Origin: an uncultured Pseudomonadota bacterium | Lineage (GTDB): Bacteria > Pseudomonadota > Alphaproteobacteria > RF32 > CAG-239 | NCBI GenBank assembly: GCA_902793695.1 | Contig: CADBEI010000021.1 | Span: forward strand, 1 to 41,262 | Reading direction: 5' to 3' | Length of the DNA: 41,262 nucleotides | Shown here: positions 10,618-21,080 of the stretch, piece by piece | Numbering within the stretch: the first letter of the stretch is position 1 | How the letters are laid out: every line of letters begins with the position of its first letter | Made by a program: the position numbers and the translations under genes | Notes under the pieces: model-generated | What the model was told of the DNA's origin: nothing | Database searches by the model: none | The model's input: only the letters and a program-made list of their open reading frames with translations

Positions 10618-10646
10618 TGTATAATCACTTTTTGAGACGCTGTCAA
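10618..10646 (-). promoter_or_regulatory. tRNA-Leu promoter
   Basis: Minus-strand TTGACA (10646-10641) and TATACA (10623-10618) are separated by 17 nt, a near-perfect sigma70-type promoter placed 16 nt before the tRNA 5' end. Confidence 0.85.
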
Positions 10647-10675
10647 CATTTTTTCATCACGTTGCATAACTTTTT

Positions 10676-11509
10676 TTATTTTATGAATAAGTTCTGCACA
10701 TCACAAATTCCGTACGCATCCAGCAACAAAACCCCGCCGAGCAACACACGATATATTGCAAAGGGTAGAAAACTCCACTTTTTAAGCCACTGCATCAACA
10801 CAAAAATCGCCAACATTGAAAAAATAAACGAATACTCTGCCGCATTTAAGGCATCGGCGATTTGTTGCATATTCCCCTCTTGCCACAGCTGATATCCGGC
10901 AAGTATTCCGGCCGCCAAAATTGCCGGAATAGACAGCAACATCGAGAATTTTGCCGCCTCGCGTCGTTCCATTCCCAAAAAGCGGCTCATAGTTATCGTA
11001 ATGCCCGAACGGCTCGTCCCCGGCAACAATGACAAGCACTGCGCCGCACCGATTAACAACGCGTCCTTAACATCCAGATTTTTAATTTTGCGCACGGTAA
11101 TCGAAAACGTATCCACAATCCATAACAAAACGCCGTAACATAAAATATTCCAGCCGATAAGTTTGGTATTGCGCAGCCATTCGGTACCGAAATATTTTAA
11201 GCCCGCACCGCATATAACAATCGGCAACGTTGCCAACAGCAGCAAATAAAACAACTGATTACCCTCATTTTTGAAATTCGGTAAAAACTTGGTTTTCCAA
11301 AGTCCTTGCAAAATCTCCCACAATGTCGGCGCAAAATAAATAATAACGGCAATAATCGAGCCGATGTGCAAAGCCACATCCATCGCCTGCCCTTGGTCCG
11401 GAAAATCAGTGAATTTGGAAAATAAAATCAGATGACCGCTCGAGCTGACCGGTAAAAATTCGGTTATTCCCTGCAACAATGAAAGCCATATAATTTGCAA
11501 TTCAGTCAT
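10676..11509 (-). CDS. uppP: Undecaprenyl-diphosphatase
   Basis: A 277-aa inner-membrane enzyme of the BacA/UppP family that removes a phosphate from undecaprenyl diphosphate, recycling the lipid carrier used for peptidoglycan and other surface polymers. Both family signatures are present: GITEFLPVSSSGH near the N terminus and LLPGTSRSGITIT in the middle. Several hydrophobic membrane helices surround them. Length is typical. It starts 4 nt after the M23 peptidase stop, with its ribosome site inside that gene, so it is the last protein gene of an xseA operon. No clear terminator follows; the tRNA-Leu promoter comes next. Confidence 0.96.
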   Translation of the reverse strand: MTELQIIWLSLLQGITEFLPVSSSGHLILFSKFTDFPDQGQAMDVALHIGSIIAVIIYFAPTLWEILQGLWKTKFLPNFKNEGNQLFYLLLLATLPIVICGAGLKYFGTEWLRNTKLIGWNILCYGVLLWIVDTFSITVRKIKNLDVKDALLIGAAQCLSLLPGTSRSGITITMSRFLGMERREAAKFSMLLSIPAILAAGILAGYQLWQEGNMQQIADALNAAEYSFIFSMLAIFVLMQWLKKWSFLPFAIYRVLLGGVLLLDAYGICDVQNLFIK

Positions 11510-11513
11510 CTTA

Positions 11514-12416
11514 TTATTTATCCTCCTTATTTTCCTCTAACCGTATGCATTTCTTTGCCTTTATATCCAGCAACGAATGCGGACGAAACCTCACATTATT
11601 CAGCGACGCCCCCCAATGCAAATGCGCACCGGTGGCTCGGCCGGTTTTGCCGACATAGCCGATTGTATCTCCCTGACGAACCTTATCTCCGACTTTAACC
11701 GTAGCTTTTTGCAAATGAGCATAGATGGTTTGCAACTGATGACCGTGGTCAATAATCACCATATTGCCGGTAAAAAAATAATCTTTGCCGCTCAAAACGA
11801 TCACGCCGCTACCCGAAGCCTTGACCGGTGTGCCTTCAGGTGCGGCAATATCTGTGCCGCTGTGCGGACTTTTCGGAGTGCCGTTGAAAATACGCTGATT
11901 GCCGAAATGCCCGCTGATTCTTCCTTCCACCGGTAAAATAAAACCTTCGTTCCAAAAATAGTTATTATCAATATCCGATTGCAATTTGTCAGATTTGGTT
12001 GCGGCAAGCACTCTGTTTACATCACCCTGCTCGCGCTTTATTTCCGCCAAATCCGCATCCGAGGTCGGCGTTACTTTGGATTGTACCACTCCGTTGATGC
12101 GCTGAATATCCCACACCGTCGGTTTAACTTGCAAACTGTACTTGCGGCTGTTTCCATATTCATCATAAACAATAAAATTAACGTTTTTTTCGGCATTTCT
12201 GTGTAAGGCCAACGGAGTACGATTTAGTTCATCCGAAGAATAAATTTTTTCTCCTAAATTATTGTAAATCAATACTTTATTTTTGTTATTTTCAGAGGAA
12301 TCGTGTTTAAGATAAAGCAGTTCGCCTTGTTTTAAGTCGCCACATATCTCAAGCGCCGCCGCATCGACTGCGACGCACAGACTACAAATCATCAAACAAA
12401 TCGCCTTGAATGGCAC
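11514..12416 (-). CDS. Secreted M23-family (LytM-type) peptidase
   Basis: A 300-aa exported protein. Residues 1-21 form a signal peptide (MPFKAICLMICSLCVAVDAAA). The C-terminal half is an M23 zinc endopeptidase domain with GHFGNQR, HSGTDIAAPEGTPV (first His and Asp ligands) and the IYAHLQ and GATGAHLHWG-type elements (here GRATGAHLHWGASL), so the zinc ligands look complete and it could be an active peptidoglycan hydrolase rather than a degenerate activator. The start is a GTG inside the end of xseA (35-nt overlap), chosen because it gives a complete signal peptide. Neighbouring uppP supports a cell-wall role. Confidence 0.9.
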   Translation of the reverse strand: MPFKAICLMICSLCVAVDAAALEICGDLKQGELLYLKHDSSENNKNKVLIYNNLGEKIYSSDELNRTPLALHRNAEKNVNFIVYDEYGNSRKYSLQVKPTVWDIQRINGVVQSKVTPTSDADLAEIKREQGDVNRVLAATKSDKLQSDIDNNYFWNEGFILPVEGRISGHFGNQRIFNGTPKSPHSGTDIAAPEGTPVKASGSGVIVLSGKDYFFTGNMVIIDHGHQLQTIYAHLQKATVKVGDKVRQGDTIGYVGKTGRATGAHLHWGASLNNVRFRPHSLLDIKAKKCIRLEENKEDK

Positions 12417-13692
12417 AACTTCTCTCCGTTATTCGGGCTTTTACTATTCCATCGGCGAAACGGATATGCAAATTCTGTGAACTCTTGGCGCTATTGGTAT
12501 CGCATACCGTCTGAAATTTGCTGTCCGAAATCCACGCAAAACCGCGCTTCAGAACCGATTCTACCGACACCGAATCCAGACGCAGAGCCAAATTATTCAG
12601 ATTTTCATATTTCGTTTCAATAATGTTTTTAATGTAAAAAGGTTTCAAATTCGTCAATTTTAAACAATTATTTTTATCTTTCAGCAAATTTTCAAACGCC
12701 AATTTAAGGCGCTCGCTTCTGTCATCGATTTTTTGCTGATTTTCCTGCACAATTTGCTCGAGTGACGGAATACCGCGCCCCAGAGCCTCAATATATTGTT
12801 TAAGTTCATTCAGACGGCGCTGTATAGCATTTTTCATCCGCAAATCGCTGGTCAACAGACCGTTATATATCTCGTTTTTTACCGGCACCGCAAACTCGGC
12901 CGCACCGGTCGGCGTCGGCGCCCGCACATCGGCGGCATAATCAATCAGCATGGTGTCGGTTTCGTGCCCCACCGCCGAAATCAGCGGAATTACGGAATTA
13001 TAAACCGCCCGCACCACAATCTCCTCATTAAACGGCCATAAATCTTCCAAACTGCCGCCACCGCGCGCCACAATCAGAACATCCGGACGATGCGGCGAAT
13101 CGCTCGGAAGATTATTAAAGCCGTTGATTGCGCCGGCAATTTGCTCGGCCGCGCCCTCGCCCTGAACCAAAGTCGGCCACACGATAATCCGGCACGGAAA
13201 GCGGTCGCGGATACGATGTATAATATCTCTGATAACCGCACCGGTCGGGCTGGTAACAACCCCGATAGTCTGCGGCAAATACGGAATTTTCTTTTTATGC
13301 GCGATATCAAACAGACCTTCTTTTAAAAACTGTTGTTTTCTTTCTTCAAGCAACTTTAAAAGCGCTCCCTGTCCGGCAATTTCCAGCTTTTCGATAACCA
13401 ACTGATACGACGAACGCCCGTTAAACGTGGTAATTCTGCCGGTTGCCACCACCTCAAGGCCGTCTTCTATCTTTACAGCCAAAGAATTAGCCACACCGCG
13501 CCAACAAACAGCCGACAACAGCGAATTTTCGTCTTTCAGCGACAAATACCAATGGCCGGAATCCGCACGTTTGGCACCGAAAATCTCGCCTTTTACGCGC
13601 ACATTGGTAAACGAGGTTTCCATCAACTGCTTGATTGCAAAAGAAATCTCGCTGACCGTATATTCCGTTTTTTGTGCCAATATATCCAACAT
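12382..13692 (-). CDS. xseA: Exodeoxyribonuclease VII large subunit
   Basis: The large subunit of exonuclease VII, which degrades single-stranded DNA in both directions with the small subunit XseB (not in this window). The 436-aa version chosen begins MLDILAQKTEYTVSEISFAI, the usual N-terminal OB-fold start. The OB domain is followed by the catalytic domain with GVVTSPTGAVIRDI, RGGGSLEDLWPFNEE and SAVGHETDTMLIDYAADVRAPTPTGAAE, then a coiled-coil region. An ATG at 13779 in the same frame would add 29 residues that do not look like the family; neither start has a clear ribosome site. It heads the xseA-M23-uppP operon. Confidence 0.93.
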   Translation of the reverse strand: MLDILAQKTEYTVSEISFAIKQLMETSFTNVRVKGEIFGAKRADSGHWYLSLKDENSLLSAVCWRGVANSLAVKIEDGLEVVATGRITTFNGRSSYQLVIEKLEIAGQGALLKLLEERKQQFLKEGLFDIAHKKKIPYLPQTIGVVTSPTGAVIRDIIHRIRDRFPCRIIVWPTLVQGEGAAEQIAGAINGFNNLPSDSPHRPDVLIVARGGGSLEDLWPFNEEIVVRAVYNSVIPLISAVGHETDTMLIDYAADVRAPTPTGAAEFAVPVKNEIYNGLLTSDLRMKNAIQRRLNELKQYIEALGRGIPSLEQIVQENQQKIDDRSERLKLAFENLLKDKNNCLKLTNLKPFYIKNIIETKYENLNNLALRLDSVSVESVLKRGFAWISDSKFQTVCDTNSAKSSQNLHIRFADGIVKARITERSCAIQGDLFDDL

Positions 13693-13791
13693 AATGAATA
13701 TCATAAACCGCTTGGGCAAATAATCAACCGCAATATGAGCATAATCCCCATATTGTTTAAAAACAGTTTTATGATACATGTGTACAACAGA

Positions 13792-13824
13792 TTGTTTTTA
13801 ATGCAAAAAATATTTATTATAGCA
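13792..13824. promoter_or_regulatory. Overlapping divergent promoters
   Basis: On the plus strand TTGTTT (13792-13797), 17 nt, then TATTAT (13815-13820) points to the truncated glycosyltransferase. On the minus strand TATAAT (13821-13816) preceded by TGC, an extended -10 form, points to xseA. The two -10 boxes share bases, so the promoters may exclude each other. Confidence 0.5.
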
Positions 13825-13862
13825 AGTTAGACAGCAGTAGTAATATAAGAATGTTTTAAACA

Positions 13863-14342
13863 ATGAACAACGCTTTACCTAGGGTATCGATTATTATACC
13901 GGTTTACAATGTTGCCGATTATTTGCGACAATGTCTGGACAGCATTGTTAATCAGACACTCAAAGAGATTGAAATCATCTGCATTAATGACGGTTCTACC
14001 GACAGTTCACCGCAGATTTTGGAAGAATATGCCCAAAAAGATGCCCGTATCAGAATTATATCGCGCGAAAACAAAGGTTTATCAACGGATATTATGCTCA
14101 GTAAGCTGCTGGAAATTGAAACCACGCAGCAAATTCTTGCCGATAAGATAAACTTATGCTCAAATAATCTGTTTTCTGTGAAAAATGAATTACCTTTGTT
14201 GGAAAACAAATTATCCGCTACGGAAAACAAGTTGCTTCTGGCAGAAAAAGTCAATTCCGACGAGTTGCAACAAATTGATAATCTTCATCGGCAGTTTTTA
14301 CAACACGCGGAACAACTACAAAATATTTCTGGAAAGATTTGA
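13863..14342 (+). pseudogene. Truncated family 2 glycosyltransferase
   Basis: The first ~75 residues are the start of a GT-A fold family 2 glycosyltransferase (VSIIIPVYNVADYLRQCLDS, CINDGSTDSSPQIL, RIISRENKGLST), including the nucleotide-binding aspartates. The expected continuation (Ala-Arg-Asn-x-Gly and the acceptor-side DxD) is missing. The frame instead passes directly into an 80-residue helical coiled coil (for example NELPLLENKLSATENKLLLA). The whole protein is 159 aa, against 250 or more for working enzymes. An in-frame internal deletion of a longer glycosyltransferase with a C-terminal coiled coil is the simplest reading. It still has a plausible promoter and a good frame, so a small expressed product is possible, but catalysis is not. 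Confidence 0.65.
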
Positions 14343-14375
14343 TTATTTACCTCAAAAAGAAAAACAATAAGCAAA

Positions 14376-14412
14376 ACGAGAGCACCTTTCAGCGGCGCTC
14401 TCTTACTTTATA
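14376..14412. terminator. Bidirectional terminator
   Basis: GAGAGC faces GCTCTC across a 12-13-nt spacer that can itself pair partly. Moderately T-rich tracts follow on both strands. It lies between two converging genes, the truncated glycosyltransferase and the barrel protein. Confidence 0.6.
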
Positions 14413-14426
14413 AATCATCAGGCATT

Positions 14427-14990
14427 CTAAAAACGATACAGCATACCGGCCGTAACTTCGGCAAAGTTATCCAAACGCTCGGCGCCAACATACGAATAAC
14501 GACCGATAACGCGTGCTGACCAATGGTCGTTCATATCATATTGCATACCGCCGCCGACACGGTAGCCGACACGCATAAATCCTTCGTCCGGCAACCCCTT
14601 TTGCGTTACATCATACAAAGCCATACCACCGGTGGCAACCAAACCGAACGAACTGCACATTATCGGCATTTTGACATATAAATCCATGGCATAAGCGGCA
14701 AAACGCTGTTTTACGGAATTTCCGTCGTAAGCGTGCTTATTTTTGACTTGCCACGATTGCTGATACGAAAATTCGGTATATAAATTCTTATATATTTCCA
14801 TACCGAAATCTGCCTTAGCCGAATTAAAATTGCGCTTCATACCGGCGGCCGTACCCCCCAATTTGGCGCGAGAATAAACATATTCAGCACCGACATAAGG
14901 CTTAACTTCCGACCAATTACGATGCATCATCGCATTGGCATCAGCCGCAAACAACAAAGCCACACCGGACATCAACAATATTTTTTTCAT
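14427..14990 (-). CDS. Small outer-membrane beta-barrel protein
   Basis: A 187-aa exported protein. The signal peptide MKKILLMSGVALLFAADANA is followed by alternating hydrophobic and polar stretches typical of an eight-strand barrel (KPYVGAEYVYSRAKLGG, FGLVATGGMALYDVT, RVGYRVGGGMQYDMNDHWSA). It ends with YRF, the terminal aromatic recognised by the BAM machinery. It resembles the OmpA/OmpX-like outer-membrane porin superfamily in layout. The start at 14990 is preceded by GGAGAAAAAGT; a longer in-frame start 15 codons upstream would spoil the signal peptide. The exact role is unknown; such proteins are often surface-exposed and lineage-specific. Confidence 0.8.
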   Translation of the reverse strand: MKKILLMSGVALLFAADANAMMHRNWSEVKPYVGAEYVYSRAKLGGTAAGMKRNFNSAKADFGMEIYKNLYTEFSYQQSWQVKNKHAYDGNSVKQRFAAYAMDLYVKMPIMCSSFGLVATGGMALYDVTQKGLPDEGFMRVGYRVGGGMQYDMNDHWSARVIGRYSYVGAERLDNFAEVTAGMLYRF

Positions 14991-15069
14991 ACTTTTTCTC
15001 CATTTATAAATGTTCAAAAATTTTATTATTAGCAAGGTGTATATAACCGTGAAAAAGCAAATTTAAATA

Positions 15070-15098
15070 GTGACAGCGCAAAATTTCGTGTTTATGAT
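15070..15098 (+). promoter_or_regulatory. Promoter of the uracil-DNA glycosylase gene
   Basis: GTGACA (15070-15075), a 17-nt spacer and TATGAT (15093-15098) lie 18 nt before the start codon, with AAGGAG between them as ribosome site. Confidence 0.55.
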
Positions 15099-15116
15099 GA
15101 CGGCAAGGAGAAAAAT

Positions 15117-15749
15117 ATGTTGCAATGTCCGTCGGCAGATTGCGCACGGTGTCCGCGTTTGGTTGAGTTTCGTGCGCAAAATAAAACAAAGTTTCCGCAA
15201 TATCATAACGGTCCGGTCGAATCATTCGGCGGTCTGAATGCCGAAATTTTAGTGGTGGGGCTGGCTCCGGGGCTGAACGGCGCCAATCAGACCAATCGCC
15301 CGTTTACCAATGATTACGCCGGCGATATTCTGTATCCGGCGCTGAAAAAATACGGCTTTGCCCGCGGTAATTACGGCAAAGTTAAAAATGACGGCTTTGA
15401 ATTGATAAATGTGCGAGTTTCCAATGCCGTGCGCTGTGTGCCGCCGCAAAATAAGGTTACCGCCGATGAAATTGCGGCTTGCCGGCCGTATTTGCAAGCG
15501 GAAATTGCCGCCATGCCGAATTTGAAGGTAATTCTTTCGCTCGGCTCGGTATCGCACGGTGCGGTTTTGCAGGCACTCGGCTATAAAAAATCGGCGTATA
15601 AATTTGCGCATGGCGCCAAACATCAGCTTGAGCGACATAATCCGGTATTGCTTGATTCGTATCATACCTCGCGCTACAACATCAATACCGGCGTTTTGAC
15701 CGCCGCAATGTTTGATGAGATTATCGCGCGGTTGCAAAATCTGTTGTAA
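15117..15749 (+). CDS. Uracil-DNA glycosylase, iron-sulfur type (family 5-like)
   Basis: A 210-aa base-excision repair enzyme that removes uracil, and in family 5 also hypoxanthine or xanthine, from DNA. Four cysteines at 9, 12, 107 and 122 match the 4Fe-4S ligands of families 4 and 5. Motif 1 is GLAPGLNGANQTNRPFTND (residues 48-66), which is the family 5 (UDGb) form rather than the GEAPG form of family 4. Motif 2 is SYHTSRYN (181-188), also as in family 5. Length is normal. It is a single gene between its own promoter and a strong terminator. Confidence 0.88.
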   Translation: MLQCPSADCARCPRLVEFRAQNKTKFPQYHNGPVESFGGLNAEILVVGLAPGLNGANQTNRPFTNDYAGDILYPALKKYGFARGNYGKVKNDGFELINVRVSNAVRCVPPQNKVTADEIAACRPYLQAEIAAMPNLKVILSLGSVSHGAVLQALGYKKSAYKFAHGAKHQLERHNPVLLDSYHTSRYNINTGVLTAAMFDEIIARLQNLL

Positions 15750-15768
15750 TATTGCAAATGGTTTAAAA

Positions 15769-15810
15769 AGAAAAACAGCGTCTACTCTCCCGAGTAGGCG
15801 CTGTTTTTCT
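15769..15810. terminator. Strong bidirectional terminator
   Basis: AAAAACAGCG faces CGCTGTTTTT with an inner CTACT/AGTAG pair and a short loop, giving a long stem with T runs on both strands. It separates the glycosylase gene from the converging 117-aa gene. Confidence 0.9.
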
Positions 15811-16164
15811 TCAGGAAATCCTGAGGAAAAACGGAACGGAAACAACTTGTTGTTTCTCATTGCGCACGGCCAACGGATGGCGCGTGGCAGGTGAGACCAC
15901 GTCGTTTCGTCCCTCCACAGCAGCTCTCTCCGCCACAAGGGCTGAGCAAATGTAGAAGGTGTTTTCCTTGGGCTCAGGAAGCCCAGTTATCTTTCCGAAC
16001 CTCTGAATGGCAATACCGTCCACAGGTTCAGAAGTTTCCATCGAAACTTCTGCAATAGCCCCGCTGGGCTTAAACACACGGCCGTCATTAAGGACGACGT
16101 CGTGCTTACAGCAATTAATAAACTTAACTGCCTCATTGTTGCTCTTGTTCTCCATATTCTTCAT
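15811..16164 (-). CDS. Conserved unknown protein (phage/plasmid-type family)
   Basis: A 117-aa protein with the pattern Phe-Ile-Asn...His-Asp-Val-Val-Leu...Gly-Arg-Val-Phe-Lys-Pro-Ser-Gly, then GLPEPKENTFYICSALVAE, then RNDVVSPATRHPLAVRN. I know this layout (intro strand, ProSerGly turn, GLPxP, YIVSxLVA, RxDVVxPxxxxxVR) from short proteins of unknown function found in phages, plasmids and actinobacterial genomes. Here Tyr-Ile-Val is Tyr-Ile-Cys. No signal peptide. The start could instead be the ATG at 16155. A single gene ending at a strong terminator; possibly a transferred cargo gene, but that is inference from the family. Confidence 0.65.
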   Translation of the reverse strand: MKNMENKSNNEAVKFINCCKHDVVLNDGRVFKPSGAIAEVSMETSEPVDGIAIQRFGKITGLPEPKENTFYICSALVAERAAVEGRNDVVSPATRHPLAVRNEKQQVVSVPFFLRIS

Positions 16165-16519
16165 AATCGTTGACTGCGATTTGAAGCTTAACGGTAAGCA
16201 TATTTTCTTTGTGATAACCCTCGGGTTTGCAACAGGGACAAAAAAGTCAACACCAATCTATCGAAAGATGCGGGGATTTAAATTGAGCAATATCCCTTTA
16301 TTTCTGTATGTATCAACCGATCAACCGCTTAAAGTCAACACAAAATCCTACAAACCAAAACTTTTTACCCCTCCGACAATCACACTCATAAAGTATGAAC
16401 TCATCGCTAAGCTTAGGGGGACAATCCTTGTTTTAATGGAATTAAATGTACAGCGTCAAGTTCAAAAAATATCTTTGTACGGCATAAAATAAAATCTTGT
16501 TGATTGTTCGTTCTGCCTC
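16165..16519. other. Non-coding interval before the ATP synthase operon
   Basis: Between the divergent 117-aa gene and the atp promoter I see no credible gene. A plus-strand open frame spanning 16007-16492 overlaps the 117-aa gene in antisense and has no ribosome site or family resemblance. The only local structure is the short palindrome CTAAGCTTAG near 16410. Confidence 0.6.
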
Positions 16520-16548
16520 TTGCTATTAAAATTTGAATTGTTTATATT
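16520..16548 (+). promoter_or_regulatory. atp operon promoter
   Basis: TTGCTA (16520-16525), exactly 17 nt, then TATATT (16543-16548). Transcription would begin near 16555, leaving a leader of about 28 nt before the GTG at 16583. This placement excludes the more upstream TTG as the atpH start. Confidence 0.65.
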
Positions 16549-16582
16549 TGTGGCATTGAATGTTATAACAGGCAGAAATAAA

Positions 16583-17137
16583 GTGAAAAAAATTTCTAAT
16601 ATAAAAACGGCAATGATGTATGCCGGAGCAATGTATGAAGGCGCGCTGAAAACCTCACAAACAGAGGAATTGTACCGCAATGCTCAACAGCTTAAAGAAC
16701 TGGCGGAAGATGAAAACAGCGGCCTTGATATCCTTAATAATCCGATGTTGAAACCGGAACAAAAAACCGAATTGCTCGATATAATCGCTAAAAAATGCGG
16801 ATTTTGTTCGGCAATGCTGAATACGCTTAAATTGTTGGCGGAAAATGATGATTTCAAGGTTCTGTTACCGACGTTGGAACAATTTATTTTATTGTATCAG
16901 CAGAAAAATAATATTGCCGAGGTGGAAGTTACGACGGTTATGCCGCTCAACCAACAACAGGAAACTTTGCTTAAGTCAAAATTATCCGCTATTTTCAAGC
17001 GGGAAATCCTGTTACGATACATTATCAATCCGCAAATCATCGGCGGTTTGGTTTTGAAATACGGTACAAATTTTATTGATAATTCCGTAAAGCATAAATT
17101 AGATGCTTTGGAACAGCTTATGAAAGGGACAAAGTAG
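16583..17137 (+). CDS. atpH: ATP synthase F1 subunit delta
   Basis: The delta subunit (184 aa) forms the peripheral stalk joint that ties the F1 head to subunit b, holding the alpha3beta3 hexamer still while the rotor turns. The N-terminal helical bundle (IKTAMMYAGAMYEGALK) and the C-terminal part (GGLVLKYGTNFIDNSVKHKL, matching the family GG(I/L)x(I/V)xxGxxxxDxSVxxxL signature) are both present. I chose the GTG at 16583, preceded by AGGCAG, because the predicted promoter overlaps the longer frame. Its stop abuts the atpA start codon, indicating translational coupling. Confidence 0.93.
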   Translation: MKKISNIKTAMMYAGAMYEGALKTSQTEELYRNAQQLKELAEDENSGLDILNNPMLKPEQKTELLDIIAKKCGFCSAMLNTLKLLAENDDFKVLLPTLEQFILLYQQKNNIAEVEVTTVMPLNQQQETLLKSKLSAIFKREILLRYIINPQIIGGLVLKYGTNFIDNSVKHKLDALEQLMKGTK

Positions 17138-18691
17138 ATGTCTGTACAAGCAGATGAAATATCATCAATCTTAAAAGAAAAAATCGCTGATTTCGACTTA
17201 TCTTCCGATATGACCGAAGTCGGCCGCGTGCTTTCCGTCGGTGACGGTATTGCCCGCGTTTACGGCTTAGATAAAGTGCAACTCAATGAGATGGTGGAGT
17301 TTGCCAACGGCACCAAAGGTATGGCACTGAACTTGGAAGAAGACAGTGTCAGCGTGGTGTTATTCGGCTCCGATGACGAAATCAAGGAAGGCGATATTGT
17401 CAAGCGCACCAATCAAATTGTGAGTGTGCCGGTGGGGAAAGGTCTGCTCGGCCGCGTGGTTGATGCTTTGGGTAACCCGATTGACGGTATGGGCGAAATT
17501 AAGGCCGAAAAATACAGCACCGCCGAAATTAAGGCTCCGGGTATTATCCCGAGGAAAGGCGTGCACGAGCCGGTACAGACAGGTTTGAAAGTTATCGATT
17601 CGCTGATTCCTATCGGTCGCGGGCAACGCGAGCTTATCATCGGTGACCGTCAAACCGGTAAAACATCCATCATTATTGATACGATTATCAACCAGAAGCG
17701 TACCAATGATGCGGCGAAAAATGACAACGAAAAGCTGTTCTGCATTTATGTTGCCATCGGGCAAAAACGCTCATCAGTGGCACAAGTGGTGAAAACTTTG
17801 CGTGATTACGGCGCCATGGACTATACGATTGTGGTAGCGGCAACCGCTTCCGAGGCGGCACCGTTGCAATTTTTGGCTCCGTATGCCGGTACGGCTATGG
17901 GCGAATATTTCCGCGACAACGGAATGCACGCGGTAATCTTTTATGACGATTTATCCAAGCAAGCCGTGGCTTATCGTCAAATGTCGTTGTTGATTCGCCG
18001 TCCGCCGGGGCGTGAAGCTTATCCGGGCGACGTGTTCTATCTGCACTCTCGTTTGTTGGAGCGTGCGGCAAAGATGAATCCGAACTACGGCTCCGGTTCG
18101 CTGACCGCCATGCCGGTGATTGAAACGCAAGCCGGTGACGTTTCCGCCTATATTCCGACCAACGTGATTTCTATTACCGACGGTCAGATTTTCTTGGAAA
18201 CCGCCCTGTTCTATCAAGGCATCAGACCTGCGGTGAATGTCGGTATTTCCGTATCCCGTGTGGGTTCGGCGGCGCAAATAAAAGCCATGAAACAGGTTTC
18301 CGGTTCTATGAAATTGGATTTGGCGCAATATCGTGAAATGGCGGCGTTTGCTCAATTCTCGTCCGATTTGGATAAGTCTACCCGCGCTCTGCTCGACAAA
18401 GGCTCCAAGCTGACCGAACTGCTGAAACAACCGGTACATCAGCCGATGGCGACCGAAGAAGAGGTAGTGTCGATTTTTGCCGGTGTTCGCGGTTATCTGA
18501 CTAAAGTCAAGATTGAAAACGTCAAAGATTTTGAGAAATCGGCGCTGGATTATATGCACGAAACTCATCCGGAATACTTGGAAGAAATTGCCGATAAACA
18601 CGTGATTTCACCGGAATTGGAACAAAAGTTGGCTGAATTTTATGCTGCTTTTGCGGATAGATATTTGAAAGCAACGGAAAAGGCAGCATAA
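17138..18691 (+). CDS. atpA: ATP synthase F1 subunit alpha
   Basis: The non-catalytic nucleotide-binding subunit of the F1 head, 517 aa. The N-terminal barrel is followed by the P-loop GDRQTGKTS at residues 169-177, the family motif [25 protein letters not shown], and [10 protein letters not shown], which supplies the arginine finger to the beta subunit site. The C-terminal helical domain is complete. The start codon directly follows the atpH stop and atpG starts directly after the stop, so all are tightly coupled. Length and residues are ordinary. Confidence 0.98.
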   Translation: MSVQADEISSILKEKIADFDLSSDMTEVGRVLSVGDGIARVYGLDKVQLNEMVEFANGTKGMALNLEEDSVSVVLFGSDDEIKEGDIVKRTNQIVSVPVGKGLLGRVVDALGNPIDGMGEIKAEKYSTAEIKAPGIIPRKGVHEPVQTGLKVIDSLIPIGRGQRELIIGDRQTGKTSIIIDTIINQKRTNDAAKNDNEKLFCIYVAIGQKRSSVAQVVKTLRDYGAMDYTIVVAATASEAAPLQFLAPYAGTAMGEYFRDNGMHAVIFYDDLSKQAVAYRQMSLLIRRPPGREAYPGDVFYLHSRLLERAAKMNPNYGSGSLTAMPVIETQAGDVSAYIPTNVISITDGQIFLETALFYQGIRPAVNVGISVSRVGSAAQIKAMKQVSGSMKLDLAQYREMAAFAQFSSDLDKSTRALLDKGSKLTELLKQPVHQPMATEEEVVSIFAGVRGYLTKVKIENVKDFEKSALDYMHETHPEYLEEIADKHVISPELEQKLAEFYAAFADRYLKATEKAA

Positions 18692-19621
18692 ATGGCCGGA
18701 TTAAAAGAGTTACGTACCAGAATTGAAGCCATTAAGTCGACGCAGAAAATCACTTCGGCGATGAAGATGGTGGCGGCCTCACGTTTGCGCCGCGTGCAAA
18801 TTCTGGTTGATAAAAATCAGGGTTATTCCGAAAATTTGCGACATTCGGCGTTGCGCGTAATGACCGAAATCGAAAATGAAGAAAAAACCAAGGGCATAAA
18901 ATATATGCGTCCGATAATGTTGCGTGCGGCCATAAATCCGATGCGCTATCAGTTATGTGTTATGTCGTCGGACCGCGGTCTGTGCGGCGCATATAACAGC
19001 AATATCGCCAAAAAAGCCGCACAGCGCATTACGGAATTGCTGGAAAAAGGCAAAAAAGTCACTGTTGTCTGCATCGGCAAAAAAGCTTATGATACGTTGC
19101 GCCGTAATTTTGCCGACAAAGATGTGGAAATCAGACAAGCCGGCGACAAACTTAAGGCGCTGACTTATACCGAGCAGGCCAAGGCTTTGGAATTTAAAAT
19201 TTTCAACAGTTTCAAAAACAGAGAATTTGATGTGTGCGAGTTTGTGTTTGCACGCTTTAATTCCGCCATCAGCCGCAATTTTGTGTGTGAGCAGGTTTGT
19301 CCGATGGATTTAAACACCAAGCATTTGAGCGAAGAAGAATTGCAGTTGGTTAATCGTGCCGGTAATGCGTTTTATGAATATCTGCCGGATAAACTGACCG
19401 TATTGAAAAACATTGTGCCGCTTTTGTTTGACGACAATATTTTCAAAATCATCGTCAACTCGGCTGCATCCGAGCACGGTGCACGTATGACTTCAATGGA
19501 CAGTGCCACTCGCAACGCCAAAAATATGATAAGCGAATTGACCTTGAAATATAATAGTTTGAGACAATCGGCAATCACGACCGAGCTGATAGAAATTATC
19601 GCCGGTGCCGAAGCGATTTAA
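18692..19621 (+). CDS. atpG: ATP synthase F1 subunit gamma
   Basis: The central rotor shaft, 309 aa, slightly longer than the roughly 290 aa common in the family. The N-terminal helix (LRTRIEAIKSTQKITSAMKM) and C-terminal helix (SEHGARMTSMDSATRNAKNM) form the coiled coil inserted in the hexamer. The Rossmann-like middle with SSDRGLCGAYNSNI is intact. It has no gap to atpA and an 11-14-nt gap with a ribosome site before atpD. Confidence 0.97.
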   Translation: MAGLKELRTRIEAIKSTQKITSAMKMVAASRLRRVQILVDKNQGYSENLRHSALRVMTEIENEEKTKGIKYMRPIMLRAAINPMRYQLCVMSSDRGLCGAYNSNIAKKAAQRITELLEKGKKVTVVCIGKKAYDTLRRNFADKDVEIRQAGDKLKALTYTEQAKALEFKIFNSFKNREFDVCEFVFARFNSAISRNFVCEQVCPMDLNTKHLSEEELQLVNRAGNAFYEYLPDKLTVLKNIVPLLFDDNIFKIIVNSAASEHGARMTSMDSATRNAKNMISELTLKYNSLRQSAITTELIEIIAGAEAI

Positions 19622-19626
19622 AATAG

Positions 19627-21078
<1,452 letters not shown>

Positions 21079-21080
21079 AA

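Noticed and set aside
16007-16492. A plus-strand 161-codon frame upstream of atpH
   Set aside because: It overlaps the 117-aa gene in antisense, has no ribosome site and shows mixed composition.
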